DNA of 39,072 bases from Ignavibacteriota bacterium (GCA_002746605.1 PDPT01000018.1:1-39072), one strand, 5' to 3'. Shown: positions 1 to 9,047, numbered from the stretch's first letter. The notes: a model not told the origin generated them from the sequence alone. Numbers and translations are program-made.

Positions 1-154
1 TTACTGCCGGATCGTCCGGACTTGATGCATTAAATCTACTTGGATCAATTCCTTTCAAGATCAATTTTGTGCGGGTTGTTGATGCAATAGATGGATTTCC
101 CTTTGCACGTTCGTCAATTATTTTATCAATAGCTAGTTTGATTTGCCCTGCCAT
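1..154 (-). CDS. 5' part of a small unknown protein (truncated by window edge)
   Basis: An open frame begins with ATG at 154 and runs leftwards off the window, giving the first 51 residues, beginning MAGQIKLAIDKIIDERAKG. A good Shine-Dalgarno sequence (AAAGGAG on the minus strand) lies about six bases before the ATG, so the start is well supported. The visible part is soluble and charged, with no signal peptide or membrane segment. I do not recognise a family with confidence and give no function. The C-terminus is outside the window. Confidence 0.7.
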   Translation of the reverse strand, partial: MAGQIKLAIDKIIDERAKGNPSIASTTRTKLILKGIDPSRFNASSPDDPAV

Positions 155-504
155 TTGAACTCCTTTAATTTTATTAAACTATGATATTAATCACATTTAC
201 TATCGTTTAGTACAAAAAATTGTTTATAGGCAAAATTATTTCTTTATTCAATAATTCCTTTATGTGTTTAATAATGCAGGAAGAATAAAGAGCATTTTTT
301 AGCGGGAGAGTGTTGGGTTAGCTTTAAAAAATGTCCTAAACATTCGTTTTATAAAAGCACAGTTGAAGAAAAAGGCTTAAATTATCTTTGTTTAGGACAT
401 AAATATTCTTTAATTATAGTTCCGATACAGAAGTTATGGTGTCTCAACTTAAATTCCAATATCTACATGTACTTTAGATCTTTTACGATGATTAAATATT
501 TAAA
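155..504. other. Intergenic region, no gene seen
   Basis: This 350-base stretch lies between the truncated gene on the left and the end of the ABC permease gene. I see no ATG-started frame with a credible protein. Its one clear structure is a perfect 12-base inverted repeat (331-342 and 389-400), listed separately. The promoter of the leftmost gene should lie here, but I cannot pick it out. Confidence 0.5.
331..400. repeat. Perfect 12-base inverted repeat, 46-base spacer
   Basis: ATGTCCTAAACA at 331-342 is the exact reverse complement of TGTTTAGGACAT at 389-400. The spacer is 46 bases. No T-tract follows the right arm, so it does not look like an intrinsic terminator. It could be a dyad operator pair, the base of a larger RNA stem, or the ends of a tiny mobile-element relic. 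Confidence 0.6.
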
Positions 505-1770
505 TTAATCATACTTTAACCATTTGCCGACTTCTTTTAGTGTTGGTTTTTTACCGGTTTTTAAAAGACCTATTCTAAATATTTTACCTGCTATTGGGAA
601 CAATAAATAAATAGTTAATAAGTTTACAGCTATTGAGACCACGAATTGCCAAATCGGAATATCAACAAGAGTCATTCTTGCAGGCATTACAATAATTGAA
701 AAAAATGGAAGCATTGAAGAAACTTCTGCAATTAGATTTCCCGGATTCTTTGCAAGGCTAAATGAGATGAAGAACGGAATTATTATTAACATCATAAGCG
801 GACCCATAGCTGATTGTGCATCTTGCGGATTATCATAAATTGCACCGACCGTTACAAACAATGAAAGAAAAGTCAATAAACCGATAAAGAAGTTTAGAAG
901 TAGATAAAATATTTGCCAAGCACTAATTTGTAATTCGAAATTCATTGGAAGAGTAAAAAGTGTTGTAAAACCAACAAGAATTATTGGTATTAACCAAACC
1001 ATCATTTGTACAACACCAATAATTGAAGCTCCTAAAATTTTTGCTGTTAAAAATTCTTTACTGTTTACAGAAGATAATAAAACCTCAACAACTCGTGACA
1101 TTTTTTCTTCCATAACTGATTGCATTGTTGTTTGTCCTATCATTAATAAGCTAATGTATAATAAAAAAGTGAAGAGATATGATAAAAGTAATTTCCCGTA
1201 ACCTTCTTCTTTTATATCTTCATCTTCCGAAATTTTGAATCCTGTTAAAGCAACATTTGTTCGGGCGAAGCTCAAATCATCTTTCGAAAGGTCTTTATCA
1301 GCAAAATAATTATCAACCAAAACCTTATTTAAATGTCTTGAGATTTTTTGACTTATAGTTGGATTATTTGGAACTTTTGAAAAATATTTAACTTTTTTAG
1401 AAGCTTTAGAAGAGTCTGATACAAAAATAATTCCGTTTAATTTTTCATCAAGTAAATCTTTTTTTTGTTCTTCCAGATAGTTTGCTAATTCTGTGTTAGA
1501 TTTTGTCTTATACTCAAAAGTGTAATAATTACTTTCTACAAATCCTAAATTACTGAATTCATTTTTAAATGCTTCTGTTAAAGCTGCATCTTCCGTTATA
1601 ATTTCTAATTTTGTATTTTCATCACCATCGTAACTCATAATAAGAGCCTGAAAACCGAGAGCCAAAATCATTATTAATGGAACTGCAAGAGTAGAAATAA
1701 TGAAAGCTTTAGAAAGCAATTTTTCTTTGAATTCTCTTTTTAATAAACCGATTATTCTGTAATTAAACAT
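505..1770 (-). CDS. ABC-2 type export permease (NatB/YhaP-like)
   Basis: A 421-residue inner-membrane protein, the permease half of an ABC exporter with the ATPase encoded just upstream. One hydrophobic helix lies near residues 22-45, a long extracytoplasmic loop follows (about 50-190), and then five to six helices fill the C-terminal half. The segment KMSRVVEVLLSS before the second membrane block is typical of the NatB/YhaP branch of ABC-2 permeases, which in Bacillus export sodium. The substrate here is not evident from sequence. The ATG at 1770 lies inside the ATPase gene, an 8-base overlap, so the two are translationally coupled. The length is usual for the family. Confidence 0.87.
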   Translation of the reverse strand: MFNYRIIGLLKREFKEKLLSKAFIISTLAVPLIMILALGFQALIMSYDGDENTKLEIITEDAALTEAFKNEFSNLGFVESNYYTFEYKTKSNTELANYLEEQKKDLLDEKLNGIIFVSDSSKASKKVKYFSKVPNNPTISQKISRHLNKVLVDNYFADKDLSKDDLSFARTNVALTGFKISEDEDIKEEGYGKLLLSYLFTFLLYISLLMIGQTTMQSVMEEKMSRVVEVLLSSVNSKEFLTAKILGASIIGVVQMMVWLIPIILVGFTTLFTLPMNFELQISAWQIFYLLLNFFIGLLTFLSLFVTVGAIYDNPQDAQSAMGPLMMLIIIPFFISFSLAKNPGNLIAEVSSMLPFFSIIVMPARMTLVDIPIWQFVVSIAVNLLTIYLLFPIAGKIFRIGLLKTGKKPTLKEVGKWLKYD

Positions 1771-2692
1771 TTCTTCCCTCCAAAATTTCTCCTTCTACTC
1801 TACCTGCAAGCTCAACAAAAATTTCTTGTAAAGAAATTTCATTAGCACTAAAATTTTTTACTTCAATATTATTATCAATAAGTAATTTTAATAGTTGTTG
1901 AATATGTTCATCATTTTTTACTTTTATTCCGGTTGTATTTCCATAATCAGAAATACTTTCAATAATAGGATTATTTTTTAAGAAAGATATATCTCCGTTA
2001 TAAGTTAGATTTACATTTCTTTGTACAAATTTTGATTTAATTTGTTTTAGTGAACCATTTAGAATAATTTTCCCACTATCTATCATCGCTATATGATCAC
2101 ACATTTTTTCTGCAAAATCCATTAAGTGTGTAGAAAGAATTATTACTTTTCCTTTATTTTTTTCTTCAACTATTATTTGGCGAAGTAGATTTGTATTAAT
2201 CGGATCTAAGCCCGAAAATGGTTCATCTAGAATTATAAATTCCGGTTCGTGTAAAAGTGTTGCAATAAATTGTACTTTTTGCTGATTTCCTTTCGAAAGG
2301 TCTTCAATTTTAGAAGTTTTTCTTTCAAGTAAATCAAATCGTTTTAAATAATCCATTGCTTTTTTTTGAACTTCTTTTCCGGTTACTCCTTTGATTTCCG
2401 CAAAAAACAAAAGTGTATCGAGGACTTTCATTTTTTTGTATAAACCTCTCTCTTCGGGAAGATAGCCAACTTTATTTTTAAATTCTTCTCCTACTTTTGT
2501 TCCTCTTAAAATTATTTCTCCACTATCGGGAAAATAAATATTCATCATCATTCGGATTGTTGTAGTTTTGCCCGCACCGTTTCTACCGATAAGTCCGAAT
2601 ATTGAACCTTCGGGGACCTTAAAAGAAACATTATCTGTTGCTTTAATTTTCCCAAAGGTTTTTGTTAAATTTCTTACTTCAAGTGCATTCAT
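1763..2692 (-). CDS. ABC transporter ATP-binding protein (NatA-like)
   Basis: A 309-residue cytoplasmic ATPase that powers the permease encoded next to it. Visible motifs in order are Walker A GRNGAGKTT (about 36-44), an ABC signature of unusual form LSKGNQQ (132-138; the common form is LSGGQ), Walker B FIILDEP (152-158), a D-loop SGLDP, and the H-loop STHL with His about 189. The last 90 residues form the DUF4162-like C-terminal extension usual in NatA-type exporters. It is first in the two-gene unit and overlaps the permease by 8 bases. The substrate is unknown; sodium or a drug or peptide would fit the family. Confidence 0.9.
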   Translation of the reverse strand: MNALEVRNLTKTFGKIKATDNVSFKVPEGSIFGLIGRNGAGKTTTIRMMMNIYFPDSGEIILRGTKVGEEFKNKVGYLPEERGLYKKMKVLDTLLFFAEIKGVTGKEVQKKAMDYLKRFDLLERKTSKIEDLSKGNQQKVQFIATLLHEPEFIILDEPFSGLDPINTNLLRQIIVEEKNKGKVIILSTHLMDFAEKMCDHIAMIDSGKIILNGSLKQIKSKFVQRNVNLTYNGDISFLKNNPIIESISDYGNTTGIKVKNDEHIQQLLKLLIDNNIEVKNFSANEISLQEIFVELAGRVEGEILEGRNV

Positions 2693-2794
2693 TTAACTCT
2701 CATTTTTGTTTTAAAGTTTACTTATCTCAATATCACATTGTTAATTAAATTAAGATAGCTTTATTCAATATATTTTTTTCTCTTATTAGTTAAA

Positions 2795-2989
2795 TTATCT
2801 AAAAAGCTCATATTTTTTCTGGGTTAAAATAAGGATTTTATCTGAAATATTTGTGATTAATGATACATTGTGTGAAGGGAAAATAATTGTAGTTCCTTTA
2901 TTTTTAAGAATTGTAAAAATTTTTTGCGGCAACAGGAAGAAGCACTCTAAAATATGTTTTTCATAAAAATTACTTTTAGTAAAGATCAA
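2795..2989 (-). pseudogene. Decayed C-terminal fragment of an ABC ATPase
   Basis: This 64-codon frame carries KIFTILKNKGTTIIFPSHN followed by VSLITNISDKILIL. It matches the stretch from the D-loop helix through the H-loop (SHN) of an ABC ATPase; compare KNKGKVIILSTHL in the intact ATPase next door. Walker A, signature and Walker B are absent. Just before the match, another reading frame of the same DNA reads LLPVAAKN, like the usual GLDPVAAKN, so a frameshift in the A/T run near 2905-2920 seems to split the relic. The only start available is a TTG at 2989 that overlaps the stop of the sigma-54 activator. I read it as a gene remnant, not a working protein. Confidence 0.6.
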
Positions 2990-4071
2990 ATTTCATATTC
3001 CTTAATTTTGCGATAAAGGGTTCTTTCACTGATTCCAAGAAGCTGCGATGCTTTTCGCTTATTTCCGTTGGTGAAATCCAAGGCATTTACAATTGCATTT
3101 TTTTCAAGATTTGCCAGAGGAATAATTTCGTGAATTTGATTAGTTACTGGTTCAACATTGTTGTTCTCTGTGTAGTTGGAATATGCAAAATTTTTCAACT
3201 CATTTAAGTCTTTTTTTATTTCTATAAGAGCGCTTAATATTATTTCGCGATCTAATGCTTCATTAGTTTTGCGAAGAGCTATTGGCAGATTTCTTGTCTC
3301 ATTTTTGGGTGTTTGAGATAATAAATTTTCAAAAGATTTGGCTGTAAGTTTATTGGAAGTGCTGAGTGCCGTTGCTGTTTCAATAACATTTTTTAATTCG
3401 CGTATGTTACCGGGCCAATAATAATGGTTTAATAATTCATAAGCATCTTTACTAATTAAAGGTTTTACGATATTATTTTTTTTAGAATAATTATTTATGA
3501 AATGTTCCGTAAATAAATTTATATCTTCTCTTCTTTCACGAAGTGGGGGAATGTAAAGAGTAACAGCTTTTAATCTGAAGTACAAATCTTTCCTGAATCT
3601 TTTAGCATCTACTTCTATTTGTAAATCTCTATTTGTTGCGGCAATAATTCTTACATCCACTTTCTTTGTAGTTTCGCTTCCGAGTGGTAGTAATTCACCT
3701 GTTTCTAAAACTCTAAGAAGTTTTACTTGCGTTGTAAGTGGCATTTCACCAATTTCATCAAGGAAAAGTGTACTCTTATCTGCTAATTCAAAATAGCCTT
3801 TTCTGTTATCTACCGCTCCTGTGAACGAACCTTTTTTATGACCGAAAAGTTCACTCTCTAAAATACCTTCGGGGATTGCACCACAATTTACACTAATTAA
3901 TTCTTTATTTGCTCTGCTGCTAAAATTATGAATTGTTCTGGCAAATACATCTTTGCCAACTCCGCTTTCTCCGTAAATTAATACGGAAATACTCGATTGA
4001 GCAACTTGCTTGGTTATATCTAACAAATCTTTTATTTGTTTAGATTTGCCAATTATTCTATGTTCATTCAT
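2986..4071 (-). CDS. Sigma-54 activator (AAA+ and Fis-type HTH, no receiver)
   Basis: A cytoplasmic enhancer-binding protein that remodels the sigma-54 RNA polymerase using ATP. From ATG 4071 it has 361 residues. Seen are Walker A GESGVGK (34-40), GSFTGA (81-86, a variant of the sigma-54-contacting GAFTGA loop), Walker B TLFLDEIGE (101-109), an arginine-finger region RFRKDLYFRL, and a C-terminal Fis-type helix-turn-helix (RKASQLLGISERTLYRKIK). The frame extends upstream to 4110, but ATG 4071 is preceded by AAAGGA at good spacing and starts just before the conserved IIGKS segment. There is no N-terminal receiver, so control must come by another route, as in PspF-like proteins. It is possibly transcribed separately from the genes around it; its targets are unknown. 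Confidence 0.85.
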   Translation of the reverse strand: MNEHRIIGKSKQIKDLLDITKQVAQSSISVLIYGESGVGKDVFARTIHNFSSRANKELISVNCGAIPEGILESELFGHKKGSFTGAVDNRKGYFELADKSTLFLDEIGEMPLTTQVKLLRVLETGELLPLGSETTKKVDVRIIAATNRDLQIEVDAKRFRKDLYFRLKAVTLYIPPLRERREDINLFTEHFINNYSKKNNIVKPLISKDAYELLNHYYWPGNIRELKNVIETATALSTSNKLTAKSFENLLSQTPKNETRNLPIALRKTNEALDREIILSALIEIKKDLNELKNFAYSNYTENNNVEPVTNQIHEIIPLANLEKNAIVNALDFTNGNKRKASQLLGISERTLYRKIKEYEI

Positions 4072-4306
4072 AATTTTTTCCTTTAAGTCTGTCAAAATGG
4101 CAGTAATCAATTATTTGTATTTACTAAAAAAAGGATTTTAAATATTAAAATCAAACATATAATTTTCGTTTTTAGAATATTTTATAAATCAATTAAAAAA
4201 TACTTAATTTATGATGTAAACTTTTCTGTAGCGAGCAGAAGAAAAAAATATAAATATTTCAATATTTAATAATACTTAATAAGAAACTAATTGCAGAAAA
4301 ATTTAT

Positions 4307-4990
4307 TTATTCAAACGGTATTATACGTCCTTTAATTGAATATTTATTTTCCAAAGTAGGAAGAGTTTTTTCGGCATCTGTTTTATTCGAAAAGTCTCCG
4401 ACAATTACTATTTTAAGTTCAGTTGTATTAACTACTTTAGGAATTATTGAGGAGTAGAATCCGTCTTTAATAAATTGCCGTTTAAGATTTTCTGCATTTT
4501 GAAAATTTCCAAAAGCTCCTGCCTGAATTGTATATCTTTTGGTTTTAGGTTTTTCTTTGTAAGGTTCCGAAGAAACTATAAGCATATCATCTATATGTGG
4601 AAAATTTCTTTCGGTATTTTTTAAATAAGGAGAACGGGGATAATCTTTAATTATTCTATTTTTTAGTTCTTCTGCTTTTTTATATAGACCTAAAGCATAA
4701 AAGTATGAAAAACTTCTGAACAAAGCTGCATCCGCATATTGACTCTTAGGGAAATTATTATAAACCGCTTCGTAGAGTTTTTCTGCTTTTTCGCCGTCTT
4801 CAGTTAGAACTGCTTCAAGAAAAATTACATTCGGATCTCCGGGGCATTTATTTTTCAATTCAATCAATTCTTCATTTACTTCAACTAATTTAGCTGCTTC
4901 AATTTTTTTTAATTGAGGTACAATGTTAGGTGTTTGAGCAATTAAAATAGTTGAGAAGCTAAAAACTAAGAATAAAAAATATTTTCCCAT
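4307..4990 (-). CDS. Exported SPOR-domain protein with TPR-like repeats
   Basis: A 227-residue protein starting MGKYFLFLVFSFSTILIAQT, a clear signal peptide, so it acts in the periplasm or at the envelope. Residues about 30-125 look like paired helices of a tetratricopeptide/YbgF-like tether (AEKLYEAVYNNFPKSQYADAA). The last 75 residues form a SPOR domain (YTIQAGAFGNFQNAENLK ... IVIVGDFSNKTDAEKTL), a fold that binds denuded peptidoglycan at division sites. The frame is open to 5032, but the ATG at 4990, four bases after the miaB stop, gives the signal peptide and is the likely start through translational coupling. A role in cell-wall or division functions is inferred from the domain. Confidence 0.8.
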   Translation of the reverse strand: MGKYFLFLVFSFSTILIAQTPNIVPQLKKIEAAKLVEVNEELIELKNKCPGDPNVIFLEAVLTEDGEKAEKLYEAVYNNFPKSQYADAALFRSFSYFYALGLYKKAEELKNRIIKDYPRSPYLKNTERNFPHIDDMLIVSSEPYKEKPKTKRYTIQAGAFGNFQNAENLKRQFIKDGFYSSIIPKVVNTTELKIVIVGDFSNKTDAEKTLPTLENKYSIKGRIIPFE

Positions 4991-4994
4991 TATG

Positions 4995-6350
4995 TTAAGC
5001 TGTTTTTTGTTTGTTTTCTTTTGTTTTATCAATTTTAAAAATTATATCGCCAAATAAAGTTCCTGAAGTTGCTTTGTTAATTTTTACTTTTACGTAATCC
5101 GATTTTTTTAAGTTCTGTGTTGCCGGAATTATTACAACTTTATTTGTATCGGTCCTGCCTGCAAAAAATTCTTTGGATTTTTTACTGAATCCTTCAATTA
5201 AGATTTCAGTTTCAGTTCCAATCAGTTCTTGATTTATTTCGTAAGAAATTTTTTGTTGCTCGTCAATAATTTCCGTTAATCTTTTTGATTTTGTTTGTTC
5301 ATCAACATCATCTTTCATTCTGTAAGACTTTGTGCCTTCACGCGGAGAATATTTGAACATATATGCTCCATCATATCTAACTTTTCGCATAACTTCCAGA
5401 GTTGCAAGATGATCTTCGTAAGTTTCTGTCGGAAAACCTGAAATAATATCTGTCGAGAAAGAAACACCCGGAATAATTTTTCTTGCTTTTTCAATTATAT
5501 TCAAATAGTGTTCAATTGTGTAAGTTCTGTTCATAAGTTCCAAAATTCTGTTAGAACCTGATTGAACCGGCAGATGAATATAATTACAAAGGTTTTCATG
5601 TTCCGAAATTGTATAGAGCAATTTATCCGAAAAATCTTGAGGATGTGAAGTAGAAAATCTTATTCTTATTGTTTTATCTACAATTGCAACAGCAGCAAGT
5701 AGATCGGCAAAATCTCTTCCATTATCCAAATAGGAGTTTACATTTTGTCCGAGTAATGTAACTTCTTTGTATCCTCTTCCTGCAAGATCTGCAACTTCAT
5801 TTACAATAGGATCAATAGATCTGCTTCTTTCTCGCCCTCGTGTAAATGGGACAACACAAAAAGTACAAAACTTATCACAGCCTCGCATTACTGAAATCCA
5901 AGCTGAAAGTCCGTCATCATTTGCACGATAAGGAAGTAAATCATCATAAGTTTCGGTTTTGGAAAGTTTTACACCAATTCCTTTTTCGCCGGCATAAGCT
6001 ATATCAATAAATTCCGGCAATCTTCTGTACTCATCAGGACCAACAACAATATCAACAATTTTTTTCTTATCAATAAGATCGCTTCTTAATCTCTCTGCCA
6101 TGCAGCCAAGAATTCCAACTAATAAATTAGGTTTTTCGGTCTTGAGAGTTTTTATATTTCCAAGTCTGCCATAAATTCTTTGTTCGGCATTTTCTCTAAT
6201 GCTGCATGTATTTAACAGTACAATATCAGCATTATTAATCTCTTTTGTTAATTGATAACCTTTATCCGTAAGAATTCCCTGCACAATTTCTGTATCGGCA
6301 AGATTCATTTGGCAGCCGTAAGTTTCTATGTAAACATTACTTTTATTCAA
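4995..6350 (-). CDS. miaB: tRNA-2-methylthio-N6-isopentenyladenosine synthase MiaB
   Basis: A radical-SAM methylthiotransferase that adds a methylthio group to i6A37 of tRNAs reading codons that begin with U. The 451-residue length is normal. The N-terminal UPF0004 domain has its three cluster cysteines (C13, C49, C83). The radical-SAM cluster motif CDKFCTFC supplies C158, C162 and C165. A TRAM domain occupies about 380-440 (ELIGTETEILIEGFSKKS). The start is TTG at 6350: AAAGGA lies six bases upstream, no in-frame ATG occurs before the essential YGCQMN segment, and the next Met is residue 15. It is the first gene of a minus-strand unit with the SPOR protein. Confidence 0.95.
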   Translation of the reverse strand: MNKSNVYIETYGCQMNLADTEIVQGILTDKGYQLTKEINNADIVLLNTCSIRENAEQRIYGRLGNIKTLKTEKPNLLVGILGCMAERLRSDLIDKKKIVDIVVGPDEYRRLPEFIDIAYAGEKGIGVKLSKTETYDDLLPYRANDDGLSAWISVMRGCDKFCTFCVVPFTRGRERSRSIDPIVNEVADLAGRGYKEVTLLGQNVNSYLDNGRDFADLLAAVAIVDKTIRIRFSTSHPQDFSDKLLYTISEHENLCNYIHLPVQSGSNRILELMNRTYTIEHYLNIIEKARKIIPGVSFSTDIISGFPTETYEDHLATLEVMRKVRYDGAYMFKYSPREGTKSYRMKDDVDEQTKSKRLTEIIDEQQKISYEINQELIGTETEILIEGFSKKSKEFFAGRTDTNKVVIIPATQNLKKSDYVKVKINKATSGTLFGDIIFKIDKTKENKQKTA

Positions 6351-6622
6351 AAATTTTCCTTTCTAAAAAACATTTTTAATCCAACATGAAATTTACTTAT
6401 ATGAATACTGAATCACAAGGCAATGTAACTTCACAGAAATTTATTATTCTTAATTATATAATCTGCAATATTGATTCTTTCTTTTTTTTGACAAATAAAA
6501 ATTATTTTTACATGCCAAATTTTAATATCGATGATTTATTGTTTTAATTTAGAAAATTCACTTTAGATTCGAATAAAGTTTAAAAAGAAAAAACTTTAAA
6601 ATCTTCTTGTTAATTTTCAGTT
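6351..6622. promoter_or_regulatory. Divergent intergenic region (miaB / methyltransferase)
   Basis: This 272-base, very AT-rich stretch separates two genes that run outward from it and must hold both promoters. A perfect TTGACA occurs on the plus strand at 6488-6493, but no good -10 follows at 16-18 bases (nearest TACATG), so the promoter call is weak. No hairpin or small gene was seen. Confidence 0.35.
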
Positions 6623-7327
6623 ATGAAAAAAGAAAAATATTTATTACCCGGTTTAGATTTACAATTAAAATTTATTAAGCAAAGATTAAACATCGAGAAT
6701 TTTTCAATTGCCATTTATGGGAGTAATACCGTAAATGTTGCAGAAAAATTACTTGAGGGAAGTAATTCCATAGATATTATTGTTGAAGATTATGAAAGTC
6801 TGATGATTTCCAAATTGGCACTTGGCAAAAAAGAAAATATAAAAATTAAGTTAATGGATTTTGAAAGAACGGACTTTAATAATGAGTCTATTGATTTGGT
6901 TTATGCTCAAGGTGCATTTACTGATTTTAGAAGAAAAACTATTGTAAAAGAAGCCAAGAGAATCTTAAAACACGAAGGGTATTTATGTGTTGGAGAAGTT
7001 GTAAAGTTAAAAGATGATATTCCTCCTTTTGTGGCTGATATATTTGACGAATCATCAATTCTGCCTTTATCCAAGAACGAGTTTCCAAAATATTACGAAA
7101 ATAGAAATTTTAGTTTAATCGATACGGTTGATTTAACAGATACATTACAAAAATATTATAGTTTAAATTTAAAGCTATTAGATAAAAATAAAAATTCGCT
7201 TACTGCTCAAGAAAAATCTTATTACAAAAAAGTTCTTAATAAAATATCTCATGAATCAAAAGTTTATCTTAAACTCGGTGGTGATAAATACATTGGATTT
7301 GTAACGTCTCTTTTTAAGAAAAATTAA
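6623..7327 (+). CDS. SAM-dependent methyltransferase-like protein
   Basis: A 234-residue cytoplasmic protein. Its core resembles class I methyltransferases: a beta strand with small residues (FSIAIYGSNTVNVAEKL, about 27-43) where motif I normally sits, an acidic strand end (DIIVEDY), and the post-III pattern with IDLVYAQGAF (about 91-100) and KEAKRILKHEGYLCVGE (about 110-126), which matches the Methyltransf_11 layout. The motif I glycines are poor, so catalysis is not assured. It ends eight bases before the open frame of the rRNA methyltransferase downstream and is probably co-transcribed with it. Substrate unknown. The C-terminal 80 residues are lysine-rich and not recognised. Confidence 0.65.
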   Translation: MKKEKYLLPGLDLQLKFIKQRLNIENFSIAIYGSNTVNVAEKLLEGSNSIDIIVEDYESLMISKLALGKKENIKIKLMDFERTDFNNESIDLVYAQGAFTDFRRKTIVKEAKRILKHEGYLCVGEVVKLKDDIPPFVADIFDESSILPLSKNEFPKYYENRNFSLIDTVDLTDTLQKYYSLNLKLLDKNKNSLTAQEKSYYKKVLNKISHESKVYLKLGGDKYIGFVTSLFKKN

Positions 7328-7347
7328 TTTAAACCTTGGTCTTTAAT

Positions 7348-8805
7348 ATGAAAAAGAATGACATTATAAAATTAAAAATTGAAAGCTATGCATTTGAAGG
7401 AAAAGGTATTGCAAAAATTAATCAATCCGAGTTAAACCATATAAATGATAATTCCGATAAAAAATATATCATCTTTGTGCACAATTCTTATCCGGGCGAT
7501 GTTGTAAATGCCGAAATAAAAAAACTTAAAAAATCTTACGGGGAAGCTGTAGCTTGTGAAATTCTTACTTCCGGAGAAGGAAGAACTGAAGCGAAGTGCA
7601 AACACTTTGGTACTTGCGGCGGTTGTAAACAGCAAGATTTAGATTATGAATATCAAACTAAATATAAGTTTGAGCAAGTAAAAGATATTTTTGAAAGAAT
7701 CGGTGGATTTTCAGATTTTAAAATTGAACCGACTTTAAAATCGGAGAAGATTTTTTATTATAGAAATAAAATGGATTTTTCATTTACTCCTCAACGCTGG
7801 CTTACAAAAGATGAAATAAATTCAGATTCTAACTTAGATAAAAATTTTGCTCTTGGTTTTCATGTGCCCAAAGTTTTTAGTAAAGTTATTAATATAGAAG
7901 AATGTTATCTTCAAACAAAAGAAGCAACTGAAGTTTTAAATTTTACAAGAAATTACTTTAAGGAAAGAAACACTTCAATTTATTCAACAAAAGAAAATAA
8001 CGGCTATTTGCGAAACTTGGTTTTACGTGAATCTTTTGCTTTTGATGAATTTATGGTAAACTTAGTTACTTTTGAAGATAATTTCGAAATCATGAAAGAA
8101 TTTTCTGAGAACTTGAGCAAAAATTTTCCTTTTATTACAACAATTGTCAATAATGTAAATTTACGTAAAGCTCAGGTTGCTTTCGGCGATTTTGAAAAAG
8201 TCTATTTGGGAAATGGACAAATTTTTGATAAAATAGACAAATACAAATTTAGAATAAGTGCCAACTCATTTTTCCAGACCAATACTTTGCAAGCAGAAAA
8301 TCTTTATCAAACAGCTCTTGATTATGCCGATTTTCATGGCAGCGAAATAGTTTATGATTTATATTCAGGTGCAAGCACAATTTCCATATTTGTTTCGGAA
8401 AAAGTTAAAGAAGTTTACGGATTCGAATCTGTAAAATCGGCTGTTAAAGATGGCAAAACCAATTGTGAAATAAATGGGATTGAAAATGTTAAATCATTTG
8501 AAGTTGATTTGAATAGATCATTTTTACCTTTTATTTCCGAACAAAATATTCCCAAACCGGATGTAATTATTGCTGACCCGCCACGTGCAGGAATGAATCC
8601 TAAAACAGTGAAAGATATTTTAGATATAGAGCCGAAAAAAATAGTTTACGTAAGTTGTAATCCTTCAACGCAAGCGAGAGATATTAAATTACTTTGTGAA
8701 GAAAAATATAAATTAATAAAAATTAAACCTGTAGATATGTTTCCGCAAACTTATCACATTGAAAATGTAGCTTTGTTGTTGAAGAAATCCAAGACAATAA
8801 GCTGA
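7348..8805 (+). CDS. rlmD: 23S rRNA (uracil-5-)-methyltransferase, RumA/RlmD type
   Basis: A TrmA/RumA-family enzyme that methylates a uridine of 23S rRNA at C5. From ATG 7348 it has 485 residues. An N-terminal TRAM-like domain (IIKLKIESYAFEGKGIAKI) is followed by the Fe-S cluster cysteines C84, C90, C93 and probably C186. The catalytic part has the SAM-binding YDLYSGASTISIF, the DPPRAGM motif and the nucleophile in YVSCNPST. The frame opens at a TTG at 7336, but ATG 7348 begins right at the conserved region and is preferred. The family is certain; the exact target (the U1939 equivalent or another site) is inferred. A composite stem-loop with T-rich tail follows the stop. Confidence 0.88.
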   Translation: MKKNDIIKLKIESYAFEGKGIAKINQSELNHINDNSDKKYIIFVHNSYPGDVVNAEIKKLKKSYGEAVACEILTSGEGRTEAKCKHFGTCGGCKQQDLDYEYQTKYKFEQVKDIFERIGGFSDFKIEPTLKSEKIFYYRNKMDFSFTPQRWLTKDEINSDSNLDKNFALGFHVPKVFSKVINIEECYLQTKEATEVLNFTRNYFKERNTSIYSTKENNGYLRNLVLRESFAFDEFMVNLVTFEDNFEIMKEFSENLSKNFPFITTIVNNVNLRKAQVAFGDFEKVYLGNGQIFDKIDKYKFRISANSFFQTNTLQAENLYQTALDYADFHGSEIVYDLYSGASTISIFVSEKVKEVYGFESVKSAVKDGKTNCEINGIENVKSFEVDLNRSFLPFISEQNIPKPDVIIADPPRAGMNPKTVKDILDIEPKKIVYVSCNPSTQARDIKLLCEEKYKLIKIKPVDMFPQTYHIENVALLLKKSKTIS

Positions 8806-8832
8806 AATAATATGTAAAAAAGATTGTAAAAA

Positions 8833-8877
8833 CTTGCTTCCAACAGAATTTAATTATTTTGTTAGCAGTCTTCTTTT
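8833..8877 (+). terminator. Probable terminator after the rRNA methyltransferase
   Basis: AACAGAAT (8842-8849) pairs with ATTTTGTT (8856-8863) around a six-base loop, with one G-U pair. The stem continues outward through T38-A64 and GC (8836-8837 with 8865-8866) and, past a bulge, CT/AG. TCTTCTTTT follows. It lies 28 bases after the rlmD stop. Confidence 0.55.
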
Positions 8878-8884
8878 AAGGTAC

Positions 8885-8922
8885 AACAATCGTTCACGTA
8901 AATTGTGTGAAAAACTATTGTT
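8885..8922. repeat. Nested inverted repeat upstream of the pilin genes
   Basis: AACAAT at 8885-8890 pairs with ATTGTT at 8917-8922. Inside these, TTCAC at 8893-8897 pairs with GTGAA at 8907-8911. The nested arms would form a two-part hairpin with small internal loops. No T-tract follows. Its function is unknown; it lies about 390 bases before the first pilin promoter. Confidence 0.4.
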
Positions 8923-9047
8923 TCGCTCAATTAACAATGTTTATGCTTTTTAACCAAGGACCTATTAAAGTTTTACAATAAGAAAAAATAAAATAATCTA
9001 TATAATATAGTAAATGGGCAATAGTTAATACTAAATAAATAAAAGAG

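Noticed and set aside
275..503. About 75 open codons on the plus strand in the left gap
   Set aside because: No start codon fits, the composition is not protein-like, and part of it is the inverted repeat.
4221..4250. Hairpin TTCTG-loop-CAGAA past the SPOR gene
   Set aside because: The five-pair stem is short, and on the minus strand the T-run lies before, not after, the stem.
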